Source of the DNA: Ypsolopha sequella
Taxonomy: Eukaryota > Arthropoda > Insecta > Lepidoptera > Ypsolophidae
Reading direction: 5' to 3'
NCBI GenBank assembly: GCA_934047225.1
Contig: OW203998.1
Coordinates: 17,251,280-17,315,279 of the forward strand
DNA: 64,000 nt
Shown: positions 24,385 to 36,469 of the stretch, piece after piece
Layout: each line of letters starts with the position of its first letter
Position numbering within the stretch: the stretch's first letter is position 1
Notes under the pieces: model-generated
Databases searched by the model: none
What the model was told of the DNA's origin: nothing
Seen by the model: the letters and a program-made list of their open reading frames with translations, nothing else
Position numbers and translations under genes: made by a program

Positions 24385-25351
24385 GTTTTATTTTTTCCTG
24401 TAATTCTGAAATCTTAACTAATTTAATTGTGAAATTGTATTCAAAATGTGGATATTATGTATTTGTAAAGGCACCTTGAACATCTTTTCGCTGTCCGTCT
24501 GTCGCTGTCTTTCTGTCTCTTTCATGTCTGCCTCTACCTGTCTGTCTGTCTGTCCATCTGTCTGTCAAGACCCTTTTCCCTGGACTCCGTGAGAGTTTTA
24601 AAAAGTATATAAGAGTGATAAGTGTTCCGTTTTTCATTTTGAGATTCGGAATCCTAAAAAACAGTGATTTTCCATGACTATATTTCTAAGTTTTTTTTTT
24701 TTTTTTAGATAATTCAAGTCATTTTAGGATATGGTTTTCATTATTTTGGTATATACATTGAACATAATTTTTTATGATTTTTTAAATAATTGTCCGATGT
24801 GACGTCACTTGAGAACTTTAGACATTATACTGATTGTGATGTGTGTTTGCTTATAAAAAAAGTAGTCTGTCTCTGTGTGTTACTCACCTGTCATCCATCT
24901 GTCAAATCAGTCGGAAGCTAATTATTATAAATTTATCTTGATAGGACACATTTATAAACAACCACTTTTCAAGTGATATCACACGAAGGCAAATGGAAGT
25001 TGCAGCTTTTTCGTAAAAATATTCATCATCATGAGGTTTCTTAGACCACAAGTTCCAAAATACAGCTTATCTAACCTAGATCTGGATGGACGTACAGTTA
25101 ATTATGAACGAAATAATTCTGCTTCTTTTTGCAAAATCCCTGGATTTAAAGTGTAATTTCGTGTTTATTAGATATAATTAATTATTGTTACTTGTGCAGA
25201 GCCGAGATGCACTCATGTAAGAGAAAAAACCCACAGAATTGTAAATTTCACGTACTGTTTCAATATTTTGTTGTCTAAATGCAACGACATTCTATACCAT
25301 GTCATTGTCTAAATGCAATGTTTTAGAACTAACTCAAAAGCTTTGTATATA
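24385..25351. other. AT-rich spacer with a (CTGT)n-rich block
   Basis: 24480-24575 is rich in CTGTC repeats, reminiscent of the CTGTCCGTC part of the GGTTCCG family. The rest is AT-rich with no gene. Confidence 0.4.
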
Positions 25352-25934
25352 CAGGGTGCTTGGAAATTCGACCTATTCCTTGAAAGTGGTTATACTAGAG
25401 ATCATTTCCAACAAATAATACCTATCAACTAGGTTAATACTTGCGATTGTCGGCTCTTGGTGAAACATCATCATGGATGAATACAAACACTTGTACTGTT
25501 TCACAATTTCACTAATTCAAATTGTGAAACAGTACAAGTGTTTGTTTTCATCCTATCAACTAGGGGTCGAAAACAATGAATTTTTTTCAAGTAAAACACG
25601 TCGATATTTCAAAAATTACAAAATGAAAAAGTTTTTCTTTCCACTTAAGACCTTTTATTTCTGAGATCATGAGAATTCAATGCATGTATTTTTTTTATAA
25701 ATGATCACTCATCTATCATTGATCAGAAATGTGATAAATAAGTGCTGAGTAAGGAATATTTATTTATAAATTATTAGTAGTTATTATTAGTCCGAAAGTT
25801 TGAAAAATGACATAAAAACCTTCGTAACTCGGAGACCATTCATTTTCGACACCTGGTTGTTAGGACTCAATTCGTTGGAAATGATCTCTAGTATAAGCTC
25901 TTTCAAGGAATAGGTCAAATTACCGAGCACCCTG
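25352..25934. mobile_element. Tc1/mariner-type MITE carrying a hairpin insert
   Basis: TA target on both sides. Left end CAGGGTGCTTGGAAATTCG; right end reverse-complement CAGGGTGCTCGGTAATTTG. The arms pair for more than 100 bp, including GAGATCATTTCCAAC. Without the insert at 25434-25551 the two arms align continuously. No transposase; the 63-codon frame is incidental. Confidence 0.8.
25434..25551. mobile_element. 118-bp insertion with a near-perfect hairpin
   Basis: The 13-bp direct repeat CCTATCAACTAGG flanks it at 25421-25433 and 25552-25564, and the opposite arm of the host MITE lacks it. It contains two 34-nt arms (25475-25508 and 25520-25553) that pair with one mismatch around a loop of about 11 nt. 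The arms include ACACTTGTACTGTTTCACAA. Such a stem is pre-miRNA-like in size. There is no poly-A tail. Confidence 0.7.
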
Positions 25935-26238
25935 TATATAGGTACGTAAATAGGTGGGAAAAGTTATCGCATTCAATCACATTTTGCTCTGACTATCTAC
26001 GGATTCAATTTTAATGTCTGCTATTCATAACCTTCACTTCGCATTGCATTACGTATTACATATTACCATCATACTTGTGGTCTTTTAAATACACAATTCA
26101 CTAGATTCAATGCACGGTAGATGTCCACAAAAAGAGATCTGCCTTGTCAAGTTTTTAATCTCGCCTTCGTTCCTCCAGAACCGATCTTGTAGATTTAACA
26201 GATGTTACCCCCTCCATGAAATTATTTATTAGAGTACC

Positions 26239-26508
26239 TATACAACTTGTAACAGATAGGTGTAACCATATTTGAAGAGCTTATTCAGTCAATGGTATAG
26301 AACAACTTTTACTATGTAACAAAACCGGTATCTCGAAAAAAAATTTTTACTGTTTCATAGATAAATGCAATGCCGCTCGATGAAATGTATGGAAGGGCAG
26401 TTTTTTTTTTTGAGATTTCAGGGTTAGCTCCATAGTAAAAGTTATTCTATAACATTGACTGAATAAGCTCTTCAAATATGGTTACACCTTTCTGTTACAC
26501 GTTGTATA
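26239..26508. mobile_element. MITE, 270 bp, long inverted repeats
   Basis: The left end TATACAACTTGTAACAG pairs with the right end CTGTTACACGTTGTATA. The arms extend about 75 bp each, including GAAGAGCTTATTCAGTCAAT and its complement. TA dinucleotides occur at the edges. Non-coding. Confidence 0.8.
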
Positions 26509-28339
26509 CATTTGACCAGATTTTGATGTAGCATTTTAAGATTAACCAGTATTTAACTGAGCTTATTCCAAGATAATGTGTACTTTCCGAATCGAAACAC
26601 TTTTGTGTTTAAAAAAGGTTTTATTGCCTATTGAAACAAATAAAATAACTCATACCGTTAATCAACAAACTGAACGCCAATAACATATTTTGTTACAGTG
26701 AACCTGTAACTTGGTTTTTACGAGACAAACTGATGAACATTTTACTGTAACATTGTAGGCTGTTGGTGCTACACGCCACGGCGATGTTCACTGATTATTG
26801 GGTACTAAAGTAGTGTGAGATACGAGCACTGTTGCAGTGGAATGGGGCTGGTGATATACATTCATTTATATTTGACTAGCGACCCGCCCCAGCTTCACAC
26901 GGGGTCGAAAATATGTTTCAAATAGTTTATTTTTAAAATCATAAATATAATATCTTCTAAGATAACCTAGAAAGATAACCTACGTCGCTGAGGCGCCTGA
27001 AATAAAAATATTTATTTGTATCTTTTCATTTGTCGCTCATACGCACTTGTGCTTTTCAGCCAACACCGTCGTTAGTTAACACTTTCGCGGGAAGGTTGTT
27101 TCAAGTCGTTAAGTACTTTAGTTTTGTTAGCATGGGCATGAGCGTGAGTATGAGCACAAGCACTATTATATATTAATATTAATATATTAGTCTTGACTAC
27201 ATTATGGTTTTTGTGTACTTTTTATTTTTTTAGACTGATTACATTGTGATTAGTTATTATGGAAGAAAAGAAACAATTAACATAACATTTTCCAAGTGAT
27301 AGTTAGTAAAAACTATATTTTTTACTGCATTCTTAGATATAAATTCATAATAAATGTAAATTTATAAAAATAAATAAAATTACTAATTAATTGCATTTTA
27401 TTTAAAAAGCTAGAACATTACTTTATAAGTGATAAGATAAAAATAAACTAAAATAACCAAATTTGTTGAAATAAATTATTATAAGAGCTTAGCGCCTCTG
27501 AGACGTATGGTTATCTTCAACGTACCTTGCAATATGGTTATCTTTCTAGCGTTAACTTAAATTATATAACACAAAGATCAAATTTGGTCTTAATTTATAC
27601 TTTTTTTGTTAGCTATTTGGTAACAAAAAAGATGTTGATAAGGATTAATACTATGCCACTTCTCATGGTTTTCCGTATGTCCGAATCAAAAAAATAATAC
27701 AATAAACAAAAAGAAACGCCTCTAAAAGTTAATAAAAAGAAAAAGATCCGATAGATACTTTAACCTTTCATACCCGACCCTATGTGTTCATTAAAATATT
27801 ATTTAAGTTATTTAAACAGTAATTAAATTATTCTAATTTGTTTTATTCAAATTTTTATTTGTTTTAATCCTGATTTTTATCATTTTTATTATCAATTCTG
27901 ATAATGATACTATTATTGTTGTCATTTCAATTTTGCATTGTTTTATGCTTTGTATATTGTAGTACGTGCAGATAACACAAATACATGATCTTGTTAAGTT
28001 TCTTGCCCTTCTTCTAAGCAAGACTAATCGTATGGGCGGAGTTAGGCATTTATTCTTTATATGTATTGCATATATTTATAATATTATTTATTTCTTATTC
28101 CTATATTTTTATTTTAATCAAAAAATCGCGGTAGTAATTTTAATCAAAAGTTTTTTTTCCCTAAACCTGTGTCAATTATAATTCGAGAGACTGGTGACAG
28201 TTGAAACGTGACCGACCTTTAAAAATACGAAACGGTGTAAAGCTTCAACATGACAAAAACATATTTTTTTTTAGCTACTGTTATGTCATACTAGTTACTA
28301 CCCAAATGTTTTTATAATATAATAGTGTAATAAACAATG
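26509..28339. other. AT-rich spacer with a LINE-related fragment
   Basis: About 26875-26950 starts CTAGCGACCCGCCCCAGCTT, a string typical of a common dispersed lepidopteran repeat. The remainder shows no gene, RNA or clear repeat. Confidence 0.4.
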
Positions 28340-28442
28340 GTGTCGATTCGGTGTAGCACATCTTAACTTATTTCACAGGACTAAACTTAATTTGAGTGTT
28401 CCGTTGTTATTTTTTCGATACAGAAAGAAAAAGACAGGACGC

Positions 28443-28916
28443 TTAAGGCCCTTAATACCGCCAAATGGGTACATTCTAAAGCCTACTCCTCTTTTATGGC
28501 CAAACCAAAAATATTGACAAAATGTATTATGGATTATCAACTCTAGGACAACATATGTAACATTTTTCTTTTTCGTACCACCAAAACTTCTATATGAAAA
28601 ATTGTTTCAACTGAATGGTGTTTTTTGGCTTGAATTTCCTACTGCCCCTAAGCGGCATAGGTGATTTAATTCATTTATGCTTTGATAAATAGATAAACTT
28701 GATAGCTATAAATATAACATAGAATTATTCAATCGAACAATGACGCCCATGTGAAAAGTATTATATTCTCCTATTTTGCCCTTTCAAGGACGCAGCGAGC
28801 GTCGTAACAGCCACCACGCATTGTGCACTGATTTGAACGTTATTTCAATGTCGTTTCCGTCGATATTCATACAGACAAACATCGAGCTGCTAATTTGGCG
28901 ACGGTAATCGCCTTAA
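28443..28916 (+). mobile_element. TTAA-type MITE, family X copy 1 (474 bp)
   Basis: TTAA at both edges. Left TTAAGGCCCTTAATACCGCC; right reverse-complement TTAAGGCGATTACCGTCGCC. The interior is shared with 29596-30076 (AAATGGGTACATTCTAAAGC; CGCCCATGTGAAAAGTAT). Inserted in the GTGTCGATT-family MITE. Confidence 0.75.
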
Positions 28917-28941
28917 AATAAGATTAGTCCTGTCAAATAAA

Positions 28942-29366
28942 TTAAGGCGATATTTTAAAGTTTTAGCGTTCCTGTTACTCCATATGCGAAAAAACCCTTA
29001 GTGCGAGAGGGACGGATTCGTGGAAAAGTAGCAAAAGGTCGGTTTTTTATTAATATAAAATGTACTAAAAATGCTATCAAAATTTCGTTTAACCAGTTCC
29101 TAGATACTGTTAAAACCCATCTAATAAATATAATTGCAGTCGATATGTCATTCTAAATTGTCAAACCAGGAGAATTGGTGTCGATAAAGACCTCATTTCA
29201 ATAAATATTTCTATCGAGCCGAAATTCTCCAATCGCGTTTCTGATTTAACAGATCCCTAGAGAAAGATTCCAAAAATAATATACTATTTTATCAAAATTA
29301 TACATTGTTCTCCGAAGTAGATATAGAAGTTCTAAAAGTGTCGATTTTTTTTCCGTAGCGCTTTAA
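28942..29366 (+). mobile_element. TTAA-type MITE, family Y copy 1 (425 bp)
   Basis: TTAA at both edges; left TTAAGGCGATATTTTAAAG, right reverse-complement TTAAAGCGCTACGG. The interior has AGTGCGAGAGGGACGGATTC and GAAATTCTCCAATCGCG, matching the reverse complement of 41130-42075 and distantly family A. Inserted in the same host MITE as X1. Confidence 0.7.
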
Positions 29367-29595
29367 GTCGTGTTACGCCGAATCGACACAACTGACTCAC
29401 TTATCGTGAAATCTCTAAAACTATAGAGTCTACGAACTAGAAATTTGGTAGTTAGGTTTCTTATACAATGAAGGTATTCGCTAGGAAATTCAAACTCAAA
29501 CTCAAATATTTATTGCACTCTAAGTGTGTATAGGTGTTATGTTAATGATGTGCTTAGATGCCTGTATTAGGCGTAGCAGAATCAACGGATCTTAA

Positions 29596-30076
29596 TTAAG
29601 GGCCTTACTATTGCCAAATGGGTACTTTCTAAAGCCTAATCCTCGTTTACGGCCAAACCAAAAATAATGAAAAAATGTATTATGAATAATCAGCTCTTAG
29701 ACAACATATGCTACATTTTTCTATTTCATACCACCAAAACTTCTACATGAAAAAATGTATTAACTAAATGGTGTTTTTTGGCTTGAATTTCCTACTGCTC
29801 CTAAGTGGCTTGGCTGATTGAATTTATTTATGCTTTGATAAATAGATAAACTTGATAGCTATAAACATAACATAGGATTAAGGATTATTCAATCGAACAA
29901 TCACGTCCAAGTGAAAAGTATAATTTTCTCCTATTTCGCCCTTTCAAGGACGCAGCGAGCTTCGTAACAGCCACTATGCATTGCGCGCTGATATGAACGT
30001 TATTTCAATGTCGTTTCCGTTGATATTCGTACTGAAAAATATCGAGCTGCTAATTTGGCGATGGTAATCGCCTTAA
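29596..30076 (+). mobile_element. TTAA-type MITE, family X copy 2 (481 bp)
   Basis: TTAA at both edges; left TTAAGGGCCTTACTATTGCC, right reverse-complement TTAAGGCGATTACCATCGCC. High similarity to 28443-28916 throughout. Non-coding. Confidence 0.75.
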
Positions 30077-31846
30077 GGGTCGATTCTCAGTATCTGTTAC
30101 AAAATATTAAGAAATAATTATAATACAGATTTAGCTGACAACTTATTGTTAAAAGTTTGCTATATGCATAAAAATATTTTCAATTAAATTATGGAGCTTC
30201 AAAATAACTGGATTTCCCATAAGCGTGATATCAGATTATTTTAGGAATTTACGGCTGGTATCACGACTGTGGAAAACCCAATTGTTTTATCGCTATTGCA
30301 ATATCATTAAAATATGTTTATGCATGTAGCAACCTTTTAACACCAAGTTTTCTTATATCTTAATATTTTGTTACAAATCTGGAGAAATGACACTTAAGCC
30401 TAATAATTTTAATATAATATTTACAGTATCTCCTACGGACTATTTTAAATAATGCTTAATATAAAATAAAATTAATTTACAAATAATCAAATTTTATTCA
30501 TTTGGAAATGTGTCGACTAAATAGGGTTGTTCCATTGCGCTCCAAAACCCATCGTTCTCGAAAATTTGTTCATACATCGATTCCACCACGCCCCAAGATT
30601 TTTTTGCAATCATATAACAATGAAATATTTTAATATTTTAGTTCCACCGCTTCAAAAAATTTGGAGTAGAGTTAGCAACAAAATATTAGTAGCAATTTTT
30701 TATTATTATTCCATAACCGACGACTGTTACAAGTTGGTAGAGACATTATATCGAATAATAAATGTTTCCTTTCGTATTTGTATTCCTATTCATTTAAGTA
30801 CACGATATGACATTAAGTTATGTAGCCGAATTCATACTGAAGGAGCGGTAAGTGCTGTGTATCAAGGTTCGATGACCCTTTTATGAAATTCGTAAATTAT
30901 CTTTTTCGTGTACCCTAAAAATGCAAGCACAGCCGCTCGTCAGTTCGTATGCAAGTTCAATATTTTATTTTTCAGAATTACCAAAAAGTGTTATCGATGC
31001 GTGATACTGGATTACTTACCAAGCCGTCAGTATGAATTTGGTTGCATAAATAAAAGTACGTAAAAGATATATTTAAAAATCATGAAAATTTTAAAATATC
31101 TATATAATAATGAGTGGCTTCTCCGATATTATTTATTGTACAGTTTAGCAAAAAATAAAAACACACATTACACAATATACAAAACAATTCTGCGAAATTA
31201 AGTTCGTCTATAACTCCGTAACAAAAATGGTCTTTAATACGTGTTTATGTTTTATGTTGTTTTTTCTTAGGTGTGAAATTCCCACCTTCCCTTTTTGTAT
31301 TTAACATGTACCCGACTGAAATAAATGTGATATCCTCAGAAGCACTCTTGTTTTTTTCATTGATTTATAGGCCAATACGTACACACATACTCAAGCTTTG
31401 CAGAAAAACGAACTTTCTGTCTTTTGCACACAGATAAATTTTGCTTGACTTTATGGGAACACTAGAAAAACTTATGAGGAGAACAAAATAAGTCTTGAAA
31501 TACGGTCATAAATAAAAAGAATTCCAGTCTTAGACAAAATGCCTTTCTTTGCTCATAAGCGTACGTATCCTATTGCAATAAATTTCATTTATTTTTCGCA
31601 TAAAGCAGAAAATTGCGTACTCGAGTACATCACATAAAAAGAGGATATTATAGAGAAATAAATCATGATTCCAAGTAGGTTATGGCCAGGTTTAGACGAT
31701 TTTATGCCTTAATAGCCAACATTGTCTCGCCTATTGTACTACTATTAATTTTGTTGGCTTTTGTACTATCGTTTGGCACAGATTAAAGAATAATACAATC
31801 AGTCACTTCCTATATATTTAGTTTAAACGTCACAAAATTGCCAAAG
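30077..31846. other. AT-rich spacer with a decayed MITE
   Basis: About 30827-31045 looks like a degenerate relative of the MITE at 34339-34600: GAATTCATACTGAAGG on the left and GTGATACTGGATTACTTACC then GTATGAATTTGG on the right. The 119-codon frame at 30527-30886 partly overlaps it, has no recognisable domain and is AT-biased, so I do not call it a gene. Confidence 0.4.
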
Positions 31847-32005
31847 GTGTCGATTCGGCGTAACACGACTTAACTTATTTGACAGGTCTAACCTTATTTT
31901 AAGCGTTCTGTCTTATTCTTTCTTCATAAAAATGACAAGGATAGAACGCATAAGTTAAGTTTAGTCCTGTCAATTAACTTAAGATGTGCTACACCAAATC
32001 GACAC
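31847..32005. mobile_element. Compact palindromic MITE, GTGTCGATT family (159 bp)
   Basis: Left GTGTCGATTCGGCGTAACAC; right reverse-complement GTGTCGATTTGGTGTAGCAC. The arms continue through CTTAACTTATTTGACAGG. It is the uninterrupted counterpart of 28340-29389. Confidence 0.8.
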
Positions 32006-32026
32006 AAATATGAACTATATTTAGTT

Positions 32027-32420
32027 TTAAGAGGCTATGTGAATTTTATTTTTATCACTGTCATTCCAAGCAAAAACACGCTCAGTGCGAGAGGGGCGGA
32101 TTCAGGGCGAAAGAAAAAAAACTAAAATAGCTAGCAAATTTTCAAATGTCAAATCTCTAGATATTGTTAAAACACAACAAATAAAATATGTTTGAGTTCG
32201 GTTCCTATTCGTCAAACGAGGAAAAAAAGTACTCGTATGTTTGAAGACCTCATTTCAACAATTATTTCTATCGAGGAAAATGTATCCAAACATGTTTCGC
32301 AATTTCAAAACCCTAGATTATATAGTCAAAATGCATATACCAGAAATTTATTACATTTTTCCACGTATTTAATGAAATACACAAAAAAGAAGCACCTCTA
32401 TTTTTTACATATCGCCTTAA
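32027..32420 (+). mobile_element. TTAA-type MITE, family A copy 3 (394 bp)
   Basis: TTAA at both edges; left TTAAGAGGCTATGTGAA, right reverse-complement TTAAGGCGATATGTAAAA. Interior markers: CAGTGCGAGAGGGGCGGATT and TCGTCAAACGAGGAAAAA. The 92-codon frame (32192-32470) lies inside the repeat and runs out of it, so it is incidental. Confidence 0.75.
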
Positions 32421-32773
32421 GAGGCATCATCACAACCAAACCAGTCACCGCATTGTGGGGTGTCTATTGAATGTTATTATAATATTTTAGGCTAAGTCCA
32501 TTAACATTATCTAGCTAGATCTATGTTTAAGTCGAACTTAAAACCGTGAAATTTGAGTAATATCTTAACAACAAACCCCATAAACGTAAATTTAACGGTT
32601 TTTTACCAAAAGCGTAGCCGAATGTACTTTTGTTGTTAAGATAAAATCAAAAATTATTACGAGCCAAACATCGAAAATGTTATCTGTATAAATAATAACC
32701 AAAAATAATGTCTGAAAACGTCCAAGGTCTTGTCAAAATTTTATTTCTTCTGAAATTGTACGTATATATAAAT

Positions 32774-33175
32774 AGTAGTTTATGCTACAAGGGCGAAGAG
32801 GAATAAATTACGAGGACGATTTAAAACACGAGCGTAGCGAGTGTTTTAAACGTAACCGAGTAATTAATTGCTCTTACGCCTGTGTGTCATACTACGTTTT
32901 TCAATCCATAGTGTGAGGAAATAAAACAAATATAATCTTGTGAACTTTAAATTATCATTGGCTCAAAAGGACTGTATCCAGAGCCGTTAAACAGTGGAAA
33001 AAAAATATAACATTTATGGTACACAGGAAAGGTTGCAGGTTAGCCAACTTCTCGTGAATAAATTTAAAAATAAGAATAATAAAGCCCAAGGGCAAAATAA
33101 TCGACTTTCTGTTCGGTTTTGATGCATAAAAAGTGAGCCTTTACTATCACTTGCATTGAAAATAAATTTATATGG
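32774..33175 (+). repeat. Dispersed repeat family C copy 1, with terminal hairpin
   Basis: Starts TAGTAGTTTATGCTACAAGG. The first 130 bp fold on themselves around AAAACACGAGCG / GCGAGTGTTTT. The body has GGCTCAAAAGGACTGTATCC and ends near TTGATGCATAAAAAGTGAGC. Other copies: 45503-45900, 54146-54542 (minus) and 63809-64000. Confidence 0.7.
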
Positions 33176-34338
33176 GAATAGCGCAGATTTAAATGGCAGA
33201 ATGTTTTATACTGGTACAACGTCAAGTTTGTATGACTACTAGTCATTAAGTAGTTAATTTAAACTATTGAGTTATGTAAATGACGTCATTGAAACTATTA
33301 TATGTCATACAATGTAGGGGTAACTTTTATAGCGATTAATAAACACATGTTGTTTATGCAGCATATAAAGGTAACAAACACGACTAAATGTTGTGTACTT
33401 TTTTTGTAATAACTATACAACTGTCGTATTGGAGGATCTCATATCTCAAAAGTAAGGTAAAACTATTACGGTTTTATCGTATTTTGTCGTATAAATTTGT
33501 ATTTTCTTAACCTTATGATACAACCTATATTTATATGACTAATATGTCATATTTACTGCTTCTATAAGTCGTGCTAATTACACGATTACTATTATAAGAT
33601 GCTAATTAAATTTATAATTGTATAATTCCTTAATTATATGACTAACTTGCTAGTTGAGCTACTTTTCAGATCTTTGGCAATTAAAAAACTAGCCAGTATA
33701 CAAAAACCTTGCAAAATGGACCTTCTTCAATTAGTTATAGTGGCCACCTAAATTTAGGAAACGTCGGAGTAATATTTTCTTACTAGTGAATATCACAAAT
33801 CTGAACTCTGTGCAAATTCAACTAAAGCGCGCCTATCAATCTTTCATGTCACTTGCACATCCCCGCTTTTGAAACGATTATGCTTACATAAGACACGCTA
33901 AGCTTAACTTAAGTGAGTGAACTGTAGACTGCTTACTGAAGGTGTAAGCTAACTTTGATTGAGTGGATTTCCAATGTAACTTAAGTTTGTAAGTTGTATT
34001 CTGTGGAGTAGTTTACGACCGCAGAGTTGGACCTCAGTGGTTTAAATTACACGAAGTTTAAATGTATTGTTTTTGTGTGAATTAACGAATATACCTGTGA
34101 ATATCAAACTATTTCCTGGAATCTTGAAAAAATATCTGACAGAAAAGTTTGTAGGTACTTATCAATATGAATGTTTTTTATTTGAATAGTCGTCTTCTTC
34201 ATTAAATCAATTAAGTTTTATCTGACGAAAAAAGAACAGCGGAAAAATGTGGGTGTAGGAGTATCTGATTATTCATCTGAAAACCGAAAACACTCTCATG
34301 GCTAAGGTTTATTTCTTGGTTATATGTACTTATATATA
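33176..34338. other. AT-rich spacer, nothing recognised
   Basis: No open frame of note, no inverted repeat and no RNA gene that I can support. Confidence 0.4.
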
Positions 34339-34600
34339 CAAGGTGACTTTTTGATCATCGTCCAAATTCATACTGGAGGCTTGATAAGTGATCAGTATCT
34401 TGGATCAGTAACAGTTTTTGTGAAATTCGTAAAATGAAATTTCGGCTTGCCTTATAAATTCAGTTCCAGTCCCGAGTGAATCACTATGGGGATTCGAAAT
34501 TTCATTTTACGAATTTCACCAAAATTGTTATTGATGCATGATACTGATCACTTACCAAGCCACTAGTATGAATTTGGACGATGATCAAAAAGTCACCTTG
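34339..34600. mobile_element. Tc1/mariner-type MITE, 262 bp
   Basis: TA on both sides; left CAAGGTGACTTTTTGATCAT, right reverse-complement identical over this stretch. The arms run about 110 bp each, including CCAAATTCATACTGGAGGC and GAAATTTCATTTTACGAATT. Decayed relatives lie at 30827-31045 and 38595-38715. Confidence 0.85.
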
Positions 34601-34667
34601 TATATCAGTCAGTACGACCAGAGTAAATAGTAAATATATTTATAGAGTAGTAAATCTTAGTGAAACC

Positions 34668-34836
34668 ACAAAATAACCACCTACAGAAGGTTCACTCCGC
34701 ATAGCTAGCGAAAACAGGCGCACGCACACATAGACGCGTACGTACGACGATCTCGGTCGAAGTCGGTCGAATGGCAATACGAAATTCTGTTTTCGCTCGT
34801 TGGATGGAGTCGGCCTTCTGGTAGTATTTATTTTGT
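34668..34836 (+). mobile_element. MITE, ACAAAATA family copy 2 (169 bp)
   Basis: Left ACAAAATAACCACCTACAG, right reverse-complement ACAAAATAAATACTACCAG. The interior CGCACACATAGACGCGTACG is shared with 50061-50592. The candidate 9-bp flanks are imperfect (6 of 9), which suggests an older insertion. Confidence 0.65.
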
Positions 34837-34959
34837 GGTAAAACGCTCTGATTTAAACCCACGCACACAGATGTATGCTCTACACGCCGACTAAGCGAAG
34901 TTCGGAGGAGTGTCTATACAAATCTCGGCGTGGCGGCGTGTAAAGTACGCGACTGACTA

Positions 34960-35030
34960 TTCTATTGACAGTCCACACTTGGAAGTACCTCTGATATCCC
35001 CCCTGGGATATAAGTCGTAATGATATTTAT
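34960..35030 (+). repeat. SINE tail fragment
   Basis: Contains GACAGTCCACACTTGGAAG and CCCCCTGGGATATAAGTCG, matching the tail of the SINE family. The head and body are absent. Confidence 0.45.
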
Positions 35031-35499
35031 TTGTATACCAACAAAAAGGTAATATAATAAAAAGTAGTATTATGTCGTAAAAGTATATTATTTACGTCCG
35101 TTGTTATATACCTATCTTATTTATATGATCACGCCGACAAAGTGGTAAAATAAAATCTTGGAAAAAAAAAATAAGTGTACCACCCCTACACGTAAAGTGG
35201 AGATACATTTTTATTCTCGTCTATCCCATGGTGTGGAGTGTCGTTTGATAGGTCGTTAAAATATTGCAGATGTGTGAATACCATTTTTAGATTTAGGGAC
35301 CGGTTTGCGAAATATCAAGCTTTAAAGTACCAAGTTTTGGTACTGTCAAGGGTCCCCCCCAGCCAGTTAAACGGCTGTTTTTGGATATATAAACAAATGG
35401 GAAATTATTAATCGGCCAAATAAAAATATAATTAGCGACTTAAAGTGTCCGGAATAAATACCAAAGTGTGCGACTAAAACACTGAGTGGGCGAATTTAA

Positions 35500-35868
35500 A
35501 GTATGATATCGAAAATATTTTACCAAACGTCAAAAAATTGGTGCAACGCCGAGCGAAGCGAGGAGGAGCGTGTTAAATTTACATCTTAGAAAAAAGAAAG
35601 AGCCGAGCGTAGCGGAGTTAAATTCAATTTTCACTAAAATAGAAAATTGTTTGCCTGAGAATTATTCAACTCCACTCAAATTAGTATTTTCAAGTCGCCG
35701 TTATCAAAGTTTTTATTCACCCACAGTCTTTCGCCCACTTAGTATTTTAGTACGCTATATTCAGTCCTTCATATTCGCTCGTTTAAATACTACCCTAAAA
35801 AAAGACCAAACTACGGAATCCTACACTGCACGTGGCTCGACACGCATACTTGGCCGGTTTTTTTTATT
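35500..35868 (+). repeat. GGTTCCG-family related repeat, 3' end
   Basis: Has the GC-rich stretch GCAACGCCGAGCGAAGCGAG (related to 60230-60320) and ends CTTGGCCGGTTTTTTTTA, as the other family members do. The 101-codon frame at 35570-35875 runs through it, has no domain and ends in the repeat terminus. Confidence 0.5.
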
Positions 35869-35910
35869 ATACTGAAAAACAACACTAAAATCAATGTACG
35901 CTGTAAAAAA

Positions 35911-36416
35911 ACCTAGCAATGCTACTACAACTAAGCTGAGCGGATACATTTCAGGACTAGCTTTTACTCGTGGCTTCACTCGCGTGATGACAAATATTTT
36001 TGTATGGCATAAAAATCTGACCCTCTTCCCTCAATTAATTTTAAATGTAGTGTCCCATGCCAAGAACATTCTTCGGTTCGAAAATATTTCGAAATTAATT
36101 GTCGTAAAACGATATAAATTTTTTATTTAGGAACTTACACAAACAAAATAAATGTATAAAATAACCTAGCAATGCTACTACAACTAAGCTGAGCGGATAC
36201 ATTTCAGGACTAGCTTTTACTCGTGGCTTCACTCGCGTGATGACAAATATTTTTGTATGGCATAAAAATCTGACCCTCTTCCCTCAATTAATTTTAAATG
36301 TAGTGTCCCATGCCAAGAACATTCTTCGGTTCGAAAATATTTCGAAATTAGTTGTCGTAAAACGATATTAATTTTTTATTTAGGAACTTACACAAACAAA
36401 ATAAATGTTACCTATA
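35911..36416 (+). repeat. Tandem duplication, two 253-bp units
   Basis: Units 35911-36163 and 36164-36416 are nearly identical; I see differences such as AATTAATTG/AATTAGTTG and GATATAAAT/GATATTAAT. The unit includes TCGTGGCTTCACTCGCG and GAAAATATTTCGAAATTA. The near identity implies a recent duplication or an assembly artefact. Confidence 0.85.
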
Positions 36417-36469
36417 CAAATCTTGAACTTATAAACCATAAAATAAAAAACACATGCCGAGCAAAATCG

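Larger units (their letters stand above)
28340..29389. mobile_element. Composite MITE (GTGTCGATT family) hosting two nested MITEs
   Basis: Outer ends are GTGTCGATTCGGTGTAGCAC on the left and, reverse-complemented, GTGTCGATTCGGCGTAACAC on the right. These are the same termini as the compact 159-bp copy at 31847-32005. The extra length is explained by two TTAA-flanked elements inside it (28443-28916 and 28942-29366). Removing them leaves a palindrome similar to the compact copy. Confidence 0.75.

Noticed and set aside
30527..30886. 119-codon open frame
   Set aside because: AT-rich, no domain, and its 3' half overlaps a decayed MITE.
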